DNA of 64,000 nucleotides from NCBI GenBank assembly GCA_025357635.1, contig JANXOV010000042.1, positions 1-64,000 of the forward strand, written 5' to 3'. Shown here one piece after another: positions 18,644 to 26,083 of the stretch (positions within the stretch are counted from its first letter, which is position 1; each line of letters opens with the position of its first letter). Made by a program: the position numbers and the translations under genes. The stretch is from Pseudomonadota bacterium (lineage in GTDB: Bacteria; Pseudomonadota; Gammaproteobacteria; Steroidobacterales; Steroidobacteraceae). The notes under the pieces are model-generated. The model searched no databases. It was not told the origin of the DNA and saw only the letters and a list, made by a program, of their open reading frames with translations.

Positions 18644-19203
18644 TGCAGTCGCGGCGATTCGGGATACGCCTGCTGGCGCAGCGGCAGCAGCTCTTCGAAC
18701 ACCACCTGCGCGCCGACCCGGATGAACTCGACCAGCTCGGTATAGGCCTGTTCATTGGATTCATCGGACTCGGAGTCATCGCCGGCGGCGCGCGAAATCT
18801 CGGAAAAATCTCGCACGATCTCCCCGACATCGCCCGGCAAGGCGCCAAGATCAGAGACCTTGCCGGCGCCCAGGCCGTACAGAAATCCGGTGCACCATAA
18901 TCCGAGCGCGCTGGCGCGGCCGTTCAACGGCTGCTCGTCGTCCGGCAGCAAGGGCTCGAACTGCATCCCCTGCTCGCCGAAGGAGGCCGTGGTGGCCTCA
19001 AAGACGCGTTCGAGAACCGCCGCGGACTCCGGTGACAGGGATCTGGCGTCGGGGAGAACCTCATTGATCCAGTCCTGCATGCGATAAGCAGACATGGAAC
19101 ACAGGGCCCCGCACAGACATCCGTGCGCTTCGGCGGCGTCCGCGTGACTCCCCGCAGCGGCCAGCACGTCCTCGAAGTCACTGAACAAAATCTCCGACAT
19201 CAT
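18640..19203 (-). CDS. ygfB: YgfB-family protein (UPF0149)
   Basis: A 187-aa UPF0149/YgfB/YecA-type protein. The family shows in the segments EAHGCLCGALC (about residues 23-33), the LGLWCTGFLYGLG stretch and the C-terminal YTELVEFIRVGAQVVFEELL. Highly acidic. YgfB homologues have been linked to antibiotic tolerance in Pseudomonas, but no molecular activity can be read from the sequence. It heads the ygfB-pepP-ubiH-ubiI operon. Confidence 0.9.
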   Translation of the reverse strand: MMSEILFSDFEDVLAAAGSHADAAEAHGCLCGALCSMSAYRMQDWINEVLPDARSLSPESAAVLERVFEATTASFGEQGMQFEPLLPDDEQPLNGRASALGLWCTGFLYGLGAGKVSDLGALPGDVGEIVRDFSEISRAAGDDSESDESNEQAYTELVEFIRVGAQVVFEELLPLRQQAYPESPRLH

Positions 19204-19244
19204 GGGAATGGGATTCTACCGCAGAGGGCCTTGAGCTCGAGACT

Positions 19245-19273
19245 TTGCATTGAGGGTAAAGCAGCACTATATT
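19245..19273 (+). promoter_or_regulatory. Promoter of zapB-like/zapA operon
   Basis: TTGCAT at 19245-19250 and TATATT at 19268-19273, separated by exactly 17 nt. The predicted transcription start (about 19280) is only 2-3 nt before the ATG at 19283, and no Shine-Dalgarno sequence is visible there, so the message may be leaderless. Confidence 0.65.
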
Positions 19274-19282
19274 GGCACCATT

Positions 19283-19513
19283 ATGAATGAAGCCCAAGCC
19301 AAGACTGCAATCGAACTGGAACTAAAACGCCTCGAGAAGCGACTGGACGATCTGGTCGCCACGGTCGGGCACCTCAAGGAAGAAAACCGCGCGCTGCGTC
19401 AACGGCAGGACACCCTGAGTTCCGAACGCGCCAGCCTGTTGCAGAAGAACGAACAGGTTCGCGGGCGGGTGGAGGCCATGATCGGCCGATTGAAATCCAT
19501 GGAGCAAGCATGA
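19283..19513 (+). CDS. Small coiled-coil cell-division protein (ZapB-like, TIGR02449 type)
   Basis: A 76-aa, almost wholly helical protein with heptads from about residue 8 to 75 (LELKRLEKRLDDLVATVGHL and onwards). Such proteins lie directly before zapA in many gammaproteobacteria and resemble ZapB, which binds ZapA at the Z-ring. The ATG at 19283 follows a strong promoter almost immediately. The stop overlaps the zapA start by 4 nt. The sequence supports a coiled coil; the division role is inferred from position. Confidence 0.8.
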   Translation: MNEAQAKTAIELELKRLEKRLDDLVATVGHLKEENRALRQRQDTLSSERASLLQKNEQVRGRVEAMIGRLKSMEQA

Positions 19514-19824
19514 GCGACAATCAGGCGCGGGTGAGCGTGCGCATTCTGGAAAAGGAATATCACATCACCTGCCCGATGGAGGAGCGCTCCGATCTGCTGG
19601 ACTCTGCTGAGTTCCTCAACAACAAGATGCGCGAGATCCGCGACAGCGGCAAGGTGGTCGGGCTTGATCGCATCGCGGTCATCGCGGCCTTGAACATGGC
19701 CAATGAATTGCTGCGTGTCCGCAACCGTGACAACAGTCTCGAAACTGACATGGGCAACCGCTTGCGAATCCTGCGTGAGCGCGTAGAGTCGGCATTGGAG
19801 AGAGGCCAGCAGCTCGAGCTTTGA
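19510..19824 (+). CDS. zapA: Cell division protein ZapA
   Basis: A 104-aa FtsZ-associated protein that stabilises the Z-ring. It has the N-terminal beta region VSVRILEKEYHITCPMEER and the helical AALNMANELLRVRN stretch typical of ZapA. It is followed by the 6S RNA and 5-FCL, the order seen in E. coli (zapA-ssrS-ygfA). Confidence 0.94.
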   Translation: MSDNQARVSVRILEKEYHITCPMEERSDLLDSAEFLNNKMREIRDSGKVVGLDRIAVIAALNMANELLRVRNRDNSLETDMGNRLRILRERVESALERGQQLEL

Positions 19825-19869
19825 GCAACTGGGCTCCCCTCTTCGCGAGAAGTCGATCAAGTTTGGCGT

Positions 19870-20048
19870 CATCTGCGGTGTTCGAAGCGGGCTGGGTAAC
19901 CTCCTGACCCTAATTTGTAAACCCCAGGGGCTATTGCTTGCTGGCAACATTGTGCAAGTCCGCCTTGAGCGGAAAGCCTTAAATGCCGCAGTGGGCCCCA
20001 CCTGTTGCTCAGGTCGGGAGCAACGGTCCAACACGGCACAGGCGGATG
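19870..20048 (+). ncRNA. ssrS: 6S RNA
   Basis: About 179 nt between zapA and the 5-FCL gene. The ends pair: CATCTGC at 19870-19876 with GCGGATG at 20042-20048. Conserved 6S-like blocks include GTTCGAAGCGGGCTGGG near the 5' side and AAAGCCTTAAATGCCGCAG near 19974-19992. 6S RNA mimics an open promoter and sequesters sigma70 RNA polymerase in stationary phase. Position and core motifs support the call; the exact ends are estimates from the closing stem. Confidence 0.88.
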
Positions 20049-20061
20049 GCGCCATCTCCAC

Positions 20062-20658
20062 ATGAGTGGACTCAAATCCAACCTGCGAGGATCGCTGATC
20101 GCGCGCCGGCGCGCGATCCCGCGCGCCGATCGAGTGCGCGCCTCGCGGCGCATCGCAGCCGTGGTCAACGGCCTTCGACAGTTCAAGCCCGGCGCGCGCG
20201 TGGCCATCTACGCCTCCTTCGGCAGCGAATTCGATCCGGCGCCGGTAGTGCGTGAAGCCAGACGACGCGGCATCTGTCTGTACGTGCCGGTGGTCGTCGA
20301 TCTGCCCCGCCGTCGCATGCGCTTCATCGCCCTGAGCCCGGGAATCAAACCCGGCATCGAGCGCACACCCGGCAATGTCGGCGCCATGCGATTCGTTCCC
20401 GCGCGCTGGTTCAACCTCATCCTGTTGCCCATCGTCGGCATCGACACGCGTGGTCATCGCCTCGGGATGGGCGCAGGCTTCTACGATCGCGCGCTGGCCT
20501 TTCGCCGGTTGCGCCGGCGATGGATGGGGCCGCGCCTGATCGCCCTGGGTTTCGATTGCCAGCGGGTGGACTGCGTCCATGCCCAGGCGTGGGATGCGCG
20601 GCTCGACGCCCTCATCACCGAATCCGGTCTTCACCTTTTTCACACGGGCGATTCATGA
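20062..20658 (+). CDS. 5-formyltetrahydrofolate cyclo-ligase
   Basis: A 198-aa YgfA/MTHFS-family enzyme that converts 5-formyl-THF to 5,10-methenyl-THF using ATP. It shows an N-terminal basic RRRAIPRADRVRAS region, the substrate loop GIERTPG and the signature LGMGAGFYDRAL. The ATG at 20062 lies 14 nt beyond the 6S RNA end, matching the E. coli ssrS-ygfA arrangement. The stop overlaps the start of the EVE-domain gene (ATGA). Confidence 0.92.
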   Translation: MSGLKSNLRGSLIARRRAIPRADRVRASRRIAAVVNGLRQFKPGARVAIYASFGSEFDPAPVVREARRRGICLYVPVVVDLPRRRMRFIALSPGIKPGIERTPGNVGAMRFVPARWFNLILLPIVGIDTRGHRLGMGAGFYDRALAFRRLRRRWMGPRLIALGFDCQRVDCVHAQAWDARLDALITESGLHLFHTGDS

Positions 20659-21119
20659 ACCATTGGCTATTCAAGTCCGAGCCGGACACCTTCGGCATCC
20701 AGGACCTGGCGAAGGCGCCGAAGCAGCGCACCGCCTGGGACGGCGTGCGCAACTACCAGGCGCGCAACATGCTTCGCGACAGCATAAAACAAGGTGATTT
20801 AGGGCTTTTTTACCATTCCAGCTGCGCCGTGCCCGGCATCGCCGGCATCGTCGAGATCGTGAAGGAGGGATACCCCGACGCGACCGCGTTCGATCCGAAG
20901 CATCATCACTACGACCCCGACAGCATGCGAGGGGAGCCGCGCTGGTATGTCGTGGATATGAAGCTGGTGAGGTCGACCCGGCGCATCATCGAGCTTTCGG
21001 AACTGCGCGCGCATGAGAACAAATCATTGCAGGATCTGATCCTCCTGCGTCGCGGAAATCGTTTGTCGGTGATGCCGGTGACGAAGAAAGAATGGGACTT
21101 CATTGTCTCGCTCGAGTGA
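20655..21119 (+). CDS. EVE-domain (PUA-like) protein
   Basis: A 154-aa single EVE domain. The hallmark segments are HWLFKSEPDTF at the start, WDGVRNYQARN and GLFYHSS, which form the cage thought to bind modified bases. EVE proteins appear alone, as here, or fused to restriction and translation-related domains. The ATG overlaps the stop of the 5-FCL gene. No restriction genes are nearby. Confidence 0.92.
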   Translation: MNHWLFKSEPDTFGIQDLAKAPKQRTAWDGVRNYQARNMLRDSIKQGDLGLFYHSSCAVPGIAGIVEIVKEGYPDATAFDPKHHHYDPDSMRGEPRWYVVDMKLVRSTRRIIELSELRAHENKSLQDLILLRRGNRLSVMPVTKKEWDFIVSLE

Positions 21120-21159
21120 GCGCCTATCACATTCAAACAACAGAAGCGCTATGTATCGC

Positions 21160-21187
21160 TTGTAATTTGATGATTCGTGTATATACT
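21160..21187 (+). promoter_or_regulatory. Promoter of the Lys/Ala-rich peptide gene
   Basis: TTGTAA at 21160-21165 and TATACT at 21182-21187 with a 16-nt spacer, in a locally AT-rich stretch that stands out from the high-GC surroundings. It gives a leader of about 30 nt to the ATG at 21225. Confidence 0.6.
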
Positions 21188-21224
21188 CGGTCCCCGGACT
21201 AACCCGACTACGGAGTTTTATATC

Positions 21225-21290
21225 ATGGCAGCAAAAGCAAAGAAGGCTAAGAAGAAGGTCGCTAAGAAAAAGGCCGCGAAGAAAAAGTAA
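21225..21290 (+). CDS. 21-residue lysine/alanine-rich basic peptide
   Basis: A 21-codon frame that starts [12 protein letters not shown] and continues as Lys/Ala repeats to the end; it contains only Met, Ala, Lys and Val. GGAG lies 10 nt upstream of the ATG. It has its own promoter (21160-21187) and a strong intrinsic terminator (21307-21341). The composition resembles histone H1-like or HU-tail sequences, suggesting nucleic-acid binding. Codons alternate AAG/AAA and GCA/GCT/GCG, so this is not a simple DNA repeat. Function unknown; the isolated transcription unit supports a real gene. Confidence 0.75.
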   Translation: MAAKAKKAKKKVAKKKAAKKK

Positions 21291-21306
21291 GCCTTCGTCG
21301 AGTAAT

Positions 21307-21341
21307 CAACTGTGCCCGCGTAAGCGGGCACAGTTGTTTCT
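21307..21341 (+). terminator. Intrinsic terminator after the KA-peptide gene
   Basis: A 13-bp perfect stem (CAACTGTGCCCGC with GCGGGCACAGTTG) closed by a GTAA tetraloop and followed by TTTCT. It isolates the peptide gene from rpiA, whose ATG is 14 nt downstream. Confidence 0.9.
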
Positions 21342-21354
21342 GGGGGTCGAAAAA

Positions 21355-22017
21355 ATGACGAGTCAGGATGAAAAGAAACGCAATGTCGCCGAAGCCGCTG
21401 TCGCCTTCGTCGATGAATCAATGATCCTGGGAGTGGGCACCGGCTCCACCGTCAACTTCTTTCTCGCCGCGCTCAATGCCCATAAAATAAGGCCTTTAGG
21501 CGCGGTCTCGAGCTCTTCCGCCAGCAGTGCGCTGCTGCGTGAAGCGCGCATCGAGGAGATCGATCTGAACAGCGCCGGCGACCTGGAGGTGTACATCGAC
21601 GGGGCCGACGAGGCGACGCGCAGCGGTGCGCTGATCAAGGGCGGCGGCGGCGCCCTGACCCGGGAGAAGATCGTCGCCGCCGCATCGAAGCGGTTCATCT
21701 GCATGGTCGACGACAGCAAGATCGTAAGGACCCTCGGCCGGTTCCCGCTCCCCATCGAAGTGATCCCCATGGCACGGTCCTACGTTGCGCGCAAACTCGT
21801 GGCACTCGGCGGCCAGCCGGTGTGGCGTGAAGACATGATCACCGACAACGGCAATCAGATCCTGGACGTGCACAACCTCGCAATTGTCGACCCGGTCACA
21901 CTCGAGTCCACCATCGGCGCCATCGCCGGCGTGGTCAGCGTCGGGTTGTTTGCGCGGCGCGGCGCCGATGTCCTGCTGGTGGGATCCGCTTCCGGGGTGG
22001 AAACGATCCGCTTGTAG
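21355..22017 (+). CDS. rpiA: Ribose-5-phosphate isomerase A
   Basis: A 220-aa enzyme interconverting ribose-5-phosphate and ribulose-5-phosphate. Motifs are GVGTGSTVN, the SSSASSALL loop, DGADEAT and [13 protein letters not shown] start at the ATG at 21355; an earlier in-frame TTG falls inside the terminator stem. Since the terminator ends 14 nt upstream, rpiA needs terminator read-through or a promoter overlapping the hairpin. Confidence 0.96.
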   Translation: MTSQDEKKRNVAEAAVAFVDESMILGVGTGSTVNFFLAALNAHKIRPLGAVSSSSASSALLREARIEEIDLNSAGDLEVYIDGADEATRSGALIKGGGGALTREKIVAAASKRFICMVDDSKIVRTLGRFPLPIEVIPMARSYVARKLVALGGQPVWREDMITDNGNQILDVHNLAIVDPVTLESTIGAIAGVVSVGLFARRGADVLLVGSASGVETIRL

Positions 22018-22034
22018 CGCGCGCCGGCGACGTG

Positions 22035-22340
22035 CTACTGGCCGGATTTTCCCGACAGTGCGAAATGATCCACGGCCGGCGGCGCCGCGAAGAATGGCCC
22101 GACGATGACGCGCCACTGCGCAAACAGCGGCCCCTGCCGGAATCCGACGGTGTGATCTTCAAGAGTGTCCCAGAAGATCATCAGCAGATAACGGTCCGGA
22201 TTTTCGATGCCCTTGTTGAGCTTCCAGCCGCGAAACCCTTTGGCTTGACAGACCACGCTGCCCAGGCCACGGTGGACCGCTTCTTCGAAGGCCGCATGCC
22301 GACCGGCCACGATGCGAATATCGGCAATCTCGAGAATCAT
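22035..22340 (-). CDS. ABM-domain (antibiotic biosynthesis monooxygenase-like) protein
   Basis: A 101-aa dimeric alpha/beta-barrel protein. MILEIADIRIVAGRHAAFE and the LMIFWDTLEDHT segment match the ABM fold. Activities in this fold range from quinol monooxygenase to haem degradation, and nothing here distinguishes them. The ATG at 22340 has GGGGAGAG about 6 nt upstream. It lies 23 nt after kup on the same strand. Confidence 0.8.
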   Translation of the reverse strand: MILEIADIRIVAGRHAAFEEAVHRGLGSVVCQAKGFRGWKLNKGIENPDRYLLMIFWDTLEDHTVGFRQGPLFAQWRVIVGPFFAAPPAVDHFALSGKSGQ

Positions 22341-22363
22341 CCGGTCTCTCCCCACAAAAAGCG

Positions 22364-24238
22364 TCAGATCTCGACGCGCGTCCCGATTTCCACGACCCGC
22401 CCTGAGGGGACGCCGAAATATGCGGTCGCCACCTGTGCGTTGCGCGACATCTGGATGAAGGCCTTGCGCCGCAGCGGCGGCAGGTCGGAGCGCTGACCCG
22501 GAATGAGCTCTTCGCGGCTGACGAAGAACGTGGTCTCCTCCGGATCATAGGCAATGCCCAGCGAGGCTGCGTCGCGCAGGATTTGCACGATGTTGGGTTT
22601 TTCCAGGAATCCGACGTCAGCGACCAGCCGCACGATGCCCTCGCCCAGCTGCGACATGTGCAGGCGTTTGCCCGGCGGCACGCGGGGTTGTTCGCGCGTA
22701 ACCACGCTGAGCAGCACCACTTTTTCGTGCAGCACCCGGTTGAACTTGATGTTGCTCAGCAGCGCACGCGGCATGCCCGTGGCTTTGGGATCCAGGAACA
22801 CGGCCATGCCCGGCACGCGTACCGGAGGATCCTTCTTGATCTCATCAAGCAGCTCGCGCACCGGCTTCTGCTCACGCATCAATCGCGCCAGCACCGACGC
22901 GCGGCCCCGGCGCCAGGTCTGCATCAACCAATAGATCACCAAGCCGGAGACAAGGGGCAGCCAGCCGCCGTCTTGCACCTTGGTGAAGTTGGCCAGCAAA
23001 AAGGCGATGTCGATGACGAACAGGAAGGACAGGCCCACGCGCAGCGCGAGACTCCCATGACCGCTGCGCGATTTGATCAAGCTTAAGGTGAGCGGCGTCA
23101 CGATTGTCATCGCACCCGAGACAGCCAGTCCATAGGCTCCCGCAAGCCCGGCCGAGCTGCCGAATCCCAGCACCAGGGCGATCGAAGCGATCATCAGTAC
23201 CCAGTTGGTCGAAGGCACATAGATCTGCCCCTCGTTTTCAGCCGAGGAGTGTTCGACTCGAACCCTCGGCAGCAGACCCAAGCTCACGGCCGAGCGGGTG
23301 ACCGAAAAGACGCCGGATATGACGGCCTGCGAGGCGATGACGGTTGCGGCGGTCGCGATCGCCACCAGCGGCAGCAAGCCCCACTGCGGCGCCATCAGAT
23401 AAAACGGATTCGAAATCGCCTCGGGCTTGTGTATGAGCAGCGCGCCCTGGCCGAAATAATTCAGCAGGAGCGCAGGCATGACCACCACTATCCACGCCAG
23501 CCGGATCGGCGCCTTGCCGAAATGGCCCATGTCCGCATACAGAGCCTCGCCGCCGGTCACGGTGAGGAATACGCCCGCGAGGATGGCGAGCGCGCTGATC
23601 TGGTGATCGGTAAGAAATTGAAACGCATAAACCGGATTGACCGCATACAGCACCTGCGGCTGCTGCGCGATCCAACCGATGCCCATCACGCCAAGGATGG
23701 AAAACCAGCCCAGCATTACCGGACCGAAAATCCGGCCCATCGATGCGGTGCCGTGCTTTTGAATCATGAACAAACCGACCAGCAAACCGATCGTGATCGG
23801 CACGATGGGAATCTGCGCATCAGGCGCGACCACATGCAGACCTTCCATCGCGCTCAGCACCGAGATGGCGGGTGTGATCGCGCCGTCGGAGAAGAACAAC
23901 GCTGCCCCGAGAATCCCCAGTGCTCCATAGAGTTTCTTGCGGGGACTTTCCCGTTCTGTGTTCACCACCAGCGCGGTCAGCGCCAGCACGCCGCCCTCCC
24001 CCTTGTTGTCCGCATTGAGCACGACGGCGACGTACTTCAGCGAGATGACCAGCATCAAGGACCAGAAGATGAGCGAAAGCATGCCGAAGACATGCGGCGC
24101 AGTGACAGCGATGCGTGAATAGGTGAAGCAGGCCGAGATGGCGTAAAGAGGACTGGTGCCGATGTCGCCAAACACGACTCCGAGCGCTGCCACGCTCAGG
24201 GGGAGCAGTTTGCCGTTCGATCCGCGCTCCGCTGACAT
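22364..24238 (-). CDS. kup: Low-affinity potassium transporter Kup/TrkD
   Basis: A 624-aa K+/H+ symporter of the KUP family. The N-terminal signature LGVVFGDIGTSPLYAI is followed by about 12 membrane helices (roughly residues 10-440) and a cytoplasmic C-terminal domain. VILNADNKGEGG-like and DGAITPAISVLSA segments are typical. The ATG at 24238 is preferred over an in-frame TTG at 24259; AAGG lies about 11 nt upstream. It follows the tRNA-Gln terminator by only about 20 nt. Confidence 0.95.
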   Translation of the reverse strand: MSAERGSNGKLLPLSVAALGVVFGDIGTSPLYAISACFTYSRIAVTAPHVFGMLSLIFWSLMLVISLKYVAVVLNADNKGEGGVLALTALVVNTERESPRKKLYGALGILGAALFFSDGAITPAISVLSAMEGLHVVAPDAQIPIVPITIGLLVGLFMIQKHGTASMGRIFGPVMLGWFSILGVMGIGWIAQQPQVLYAVNPVYAFQFLTDHQISALAILAGVFLTVTGGEALYADMGHFGKAPIRLAWIVVVMPALLLNYFGQGALLIHKPEAISNPFYLMAPQWGLLPLVAIATAATVIASQAVISGVFSVTRSAVSLGLLPRVRVEHSSAENEGQIYVPSTNWVLMIASIALVLGFGSSAGLAGAYGLAVSGAMTIVTPLTLSLIKSRSGHGSLALRVGLSFLFVIDIAFLLANFTKVQDGGWLPLVSGLVIYWLMQTWRRGRASVLARLMREQKPVRELLDEIKKDPPVRVPGMAVFLDPKATGMPRALLSNIKFNRVLHEKVVLLSVVTREQPRVPPGKRLHMSQLGEGIVRLVADVGFLEKPNIVQILRDAASLGIAYDPEETTFFVSREELIPGQRSDLPPLRRKAFIQMSRNAQVATAYFGVPSGRVVEIGTRVEI

Positions 24239-24261
24239 GCTCGACTGCCTTACAAACAAAC

Positions 24262-24288
24262 GAAGGGCCCACTTTGGAAGTGGGCCCT
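24262..24288 (-). terminator. Intrinsic terminator after tRNA-Gln
   Basis: On the minus strand AAGGGCCCACTT and AAGTGGGCCCTT form a near-perfect 12-bp stem with a short loop, followed by the T-rich CGTTTGTTTG. It ends the rplM-rpsI-tRNA transcript just before kup. Confidence 0.85.
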
Positions 24289-24293
24289 TACTC

Positions 24294-24367
24294 TGGCTGG
24301 GGGACTAGGATTCGAACCTAGGTAAACGGAGTCAGAGTCCGTTGTCCTACCGCTAGACGATCCCCCA
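24294..24367 (-). tRNA. tRNA-Gln (anticodon CTG)
   Basis: A 74-nt cloverleaf with encoded CCA. The acceptor begins TGGGGGA and pairs with TCCCCCA; discriminator G precedes CCA. The anticodon loop CTCTGAC is flanked by a 5-bp ACGGA/TCCGT stem, giving anticodon CTG, which reads CAG. The T-arm is CTAGGTTCGAATCCTAG. The U1-A72 pair is a known tRNA-Gln identity element. It lies 26 nt after rpsI, so it is probably processed from the ribosomal-protein transcript. Confidence 0.97.
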
Positions 24368-24393
24368 AAACCGATCGCGTGCGGAAGGCTCGC

Positions 24394-24798
24394 CTACCGT
24401 TTCGAGAACTGCGTACCGCGGCGCGCCTTGCGGCGACCGACCTTCTTGCGCTCCACCTCACGCGCATCGCGCGTGACGAAGCCGGCCTTTCTCAACGGCG
24501 AACGCAGGGTCTCGTCATAGGACATCAGCGCACGCGTAATGCCGTGGCGGATAGCGCCGGCCTGACCGGTGATGCCGCCGCCTTCAACATGCGCGTCCAC
24601 GTCGAACTTGCCGCCCATCTGCACCGCATCGAAGGGCTGGCGCACGATCATGCGGCCGGTTTCACGACCGAAGAACTCTTCGATCGGTCGTCCGTTGATG
24701 GTGGTCTTGCCCGATCCGGCGCTCAAGTAGACGCGCGCGGTGGAGGTCTTGCGCCGACCCGTGCCGTAATAAGTGCTCTTGCTGCTGCTCAGTGCCAT
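24394..24798 (-). CDS. rpsI: Ribosomal protein S9
   Basis: A 134-aa small-subunit protein whose C-terminal tail reaches the P-site tRNA. Recognised by [15 protein letters not shown], the [15 protein letters not shown] loop and the terminal [13 protein letters not shown]. The ATG at 24798 is one nt after the rplM stop; the longer open frame overlapping rplM is spurious. Confidence 0.98.
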   Translation of the reverse strand: MALSSSKSTYYGTGRRKTSTARVYLSAGSGKTTINGRPIEEFFGRETGRMIVRQPFDAVQMGGKFDVDAHVEGGGITGQAGAIRHGITRALMSYDETLRSPLRKAGFVTRDAREVERKKVGRRKARRGTQFSKR

Positions 24799-24799
24799 C

Positions 24800-25228
24800 T
24801 TAAACTTCCCAGGCTTTCGGCTGTTGTGCTTGGTGCGGATGCTCGGCGCCGCCGAACACATGCAATTTACGGTACATCTTCCGGCCCAGCGGACCCTTGG
24901 GCAGCATGCCCTTGATCGCAAACTCAACCGCACGCTCAGGGTGCTCCTTGAGCAGTTTACCCAGTGCGATGGACTTCAGGTTGCCGATATAGCCGGTGTG
25001 CTGATGATAAAACTTGTCGGTCAGCTTGGCGCCGGTGACTTTCACGTTGCCTGCATTGATGACGACGATGTGATCGCCCAGATCCTGATGCGGCGCATAA
25101 TTAGGCTTGTGCTTGCCCTTCAAACGATGCGCAATCTGGGAGGCCAGGCGGCCCAGTGTCTTTCCTGCCGCATCGACGATGAACCAGTCACCGCGCATTG
25201 CATCAGGCTTGGAGAATTCAGTGTACAT
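24800..25228 (-). CDS. rplM: Ribosomal protein L13
   Basis: A 142-aa large-subunit protein, first gene of the conserved rplM-rpsI pair. Signatures are [29 protein letters not shown] and [14 protein letters not shown] probable promoter (minus-strand TACACT at 25277-25282, with TGGTCA 17 nt upstream) gives a leader of about 50 nt, where autoregulation by L13 is known in E. coli. Confidence 0.98.
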   Translation of the reverse strand: MYTEFSKPDAMRGDWFIVDAAGKTLGRLASQIAHRLKGKHKPNYAPHQDLGDHIVVINAGNVKVTGAKLTDKFYHQHTGYIGNLKSIALGKLLKEHPERAVEFAIKGMLPKGPLGRKMYRKLHVFGGAEHPHQAQQPKAWEV

Positions 25229-25348
25229 TCTTGACTACCCGCGAAAATCGATTGGCTGAGGCCCGAAAAGCGCGAAAGTGTACAGAACCCGGCAGGCCCT
25301 GACCAGTCCCGATTCACTGTCCGCGGCCGCGTACTATATAAGGTATCC

Positions 25349-25990
25349 ATGGAACCCAGATATTTCACGCCCGGCGACCGCTTCATCGCTGAAATATCCA
25401 AAGCAATCAGTGTCTTAGCCGCTCCCGCCCACTCCTTGCGCGAGTACCCCGGGAACGTGCCCGCCGCTGTTGAGCTCGATCCTGCGCAGCGGCTCAACTC
25501 GGCCAGACTGATGCGGGTCAATCATTCGGGCGAAGTCGCCGCGCAGGCACTGTATCAGGGACAGGCCGTCTGGGCTCGCAAACCCGAAATCGCCGCCGCC
25601 ATGCAATCCGCTGCGGCCGAAGAGATGGACCATCTGGCCTGGTGTGAACGGCGGATCCGCGAACTGGGCGGTCGCACCAGCCTGCTCAACCCGTTGTGGT
25701 ACGCAGGCTCATTTGTTATCGGCGCATGCGCGGCCGTTTTCGGCGATGCATCGAGCCTGGGTTTCATCACGGAAACCGAAAAACAAGTGGAGGCGCACCT
25801 GCACGAGCACTTGCAGCGCATGCCCGCCGAGGATTTGCCGAGCCGGAAAGTCATCGAAGCCATGCAGGCCGATGAAGCGGCGCATGGTGCAAAAGCCACC
25901 CAGATCGGCGGCAAACCACTCCCCGAGTTTATCCGATCGGCCATGCAACTGACCTCGCGGCTGATGACTCGAGGCAGTTTCTGGCTGTAA
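25349..25990 (+). CDS. coq7: Coq7-type demethoxyubiquinone hydroxylase
   Basis: A 213-aa di-iron monooxygenase for the C6 hydroxylation step of ubiquinone synthesis. The paired metal-binding motifs are visible: RVNHSGEVAAQALY, EEMDHLAWCE, and in the second half the EKQVEAHLHEHL and QADEAAHG segments. It replaces the flavin enzyme UbiF of enterobacteria and complements the UbiH and UbiI-like enzymes at 14.9-17.3 kb. It is divergent from rplM across 120 bp. Confidence 0.95.
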   Translation: MEPRYFTPGDRFIAEISKAISVLAAPAHSLREYPGNVPAAVELDPAQRLNSARLMRVNHSGEVAAQALYQGQAVWARKPEIAAAMQSAAAEEMDHLAWCERRIRELGGRTSLLNPLWYAGSFVIGACAAVFGDASSLGFITETEKQVEAHLHEHLQRMPAEDLPSRKVIEAMQADEAAHGAKATQIGGKPLPEFIRSAMQLTSRLMTRGSFWL

Positions 25991-26083
25991 AGATCACGTT
26001 ATGGCTTGCGATTCCGGTACTTATGTAATAAAACGTCCGCAACCGGATGGGTTGCGGTCCGATCAATAACGAAGGGAGATACC

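Noticed and set aside
25332-25351. Possible leaderless start of coq7
   Set aside because: TACTAT/TATATA is close to the ATG, but AAGG 5 nt upstream can act as a ribosome site, so leaderless translation is not needed.
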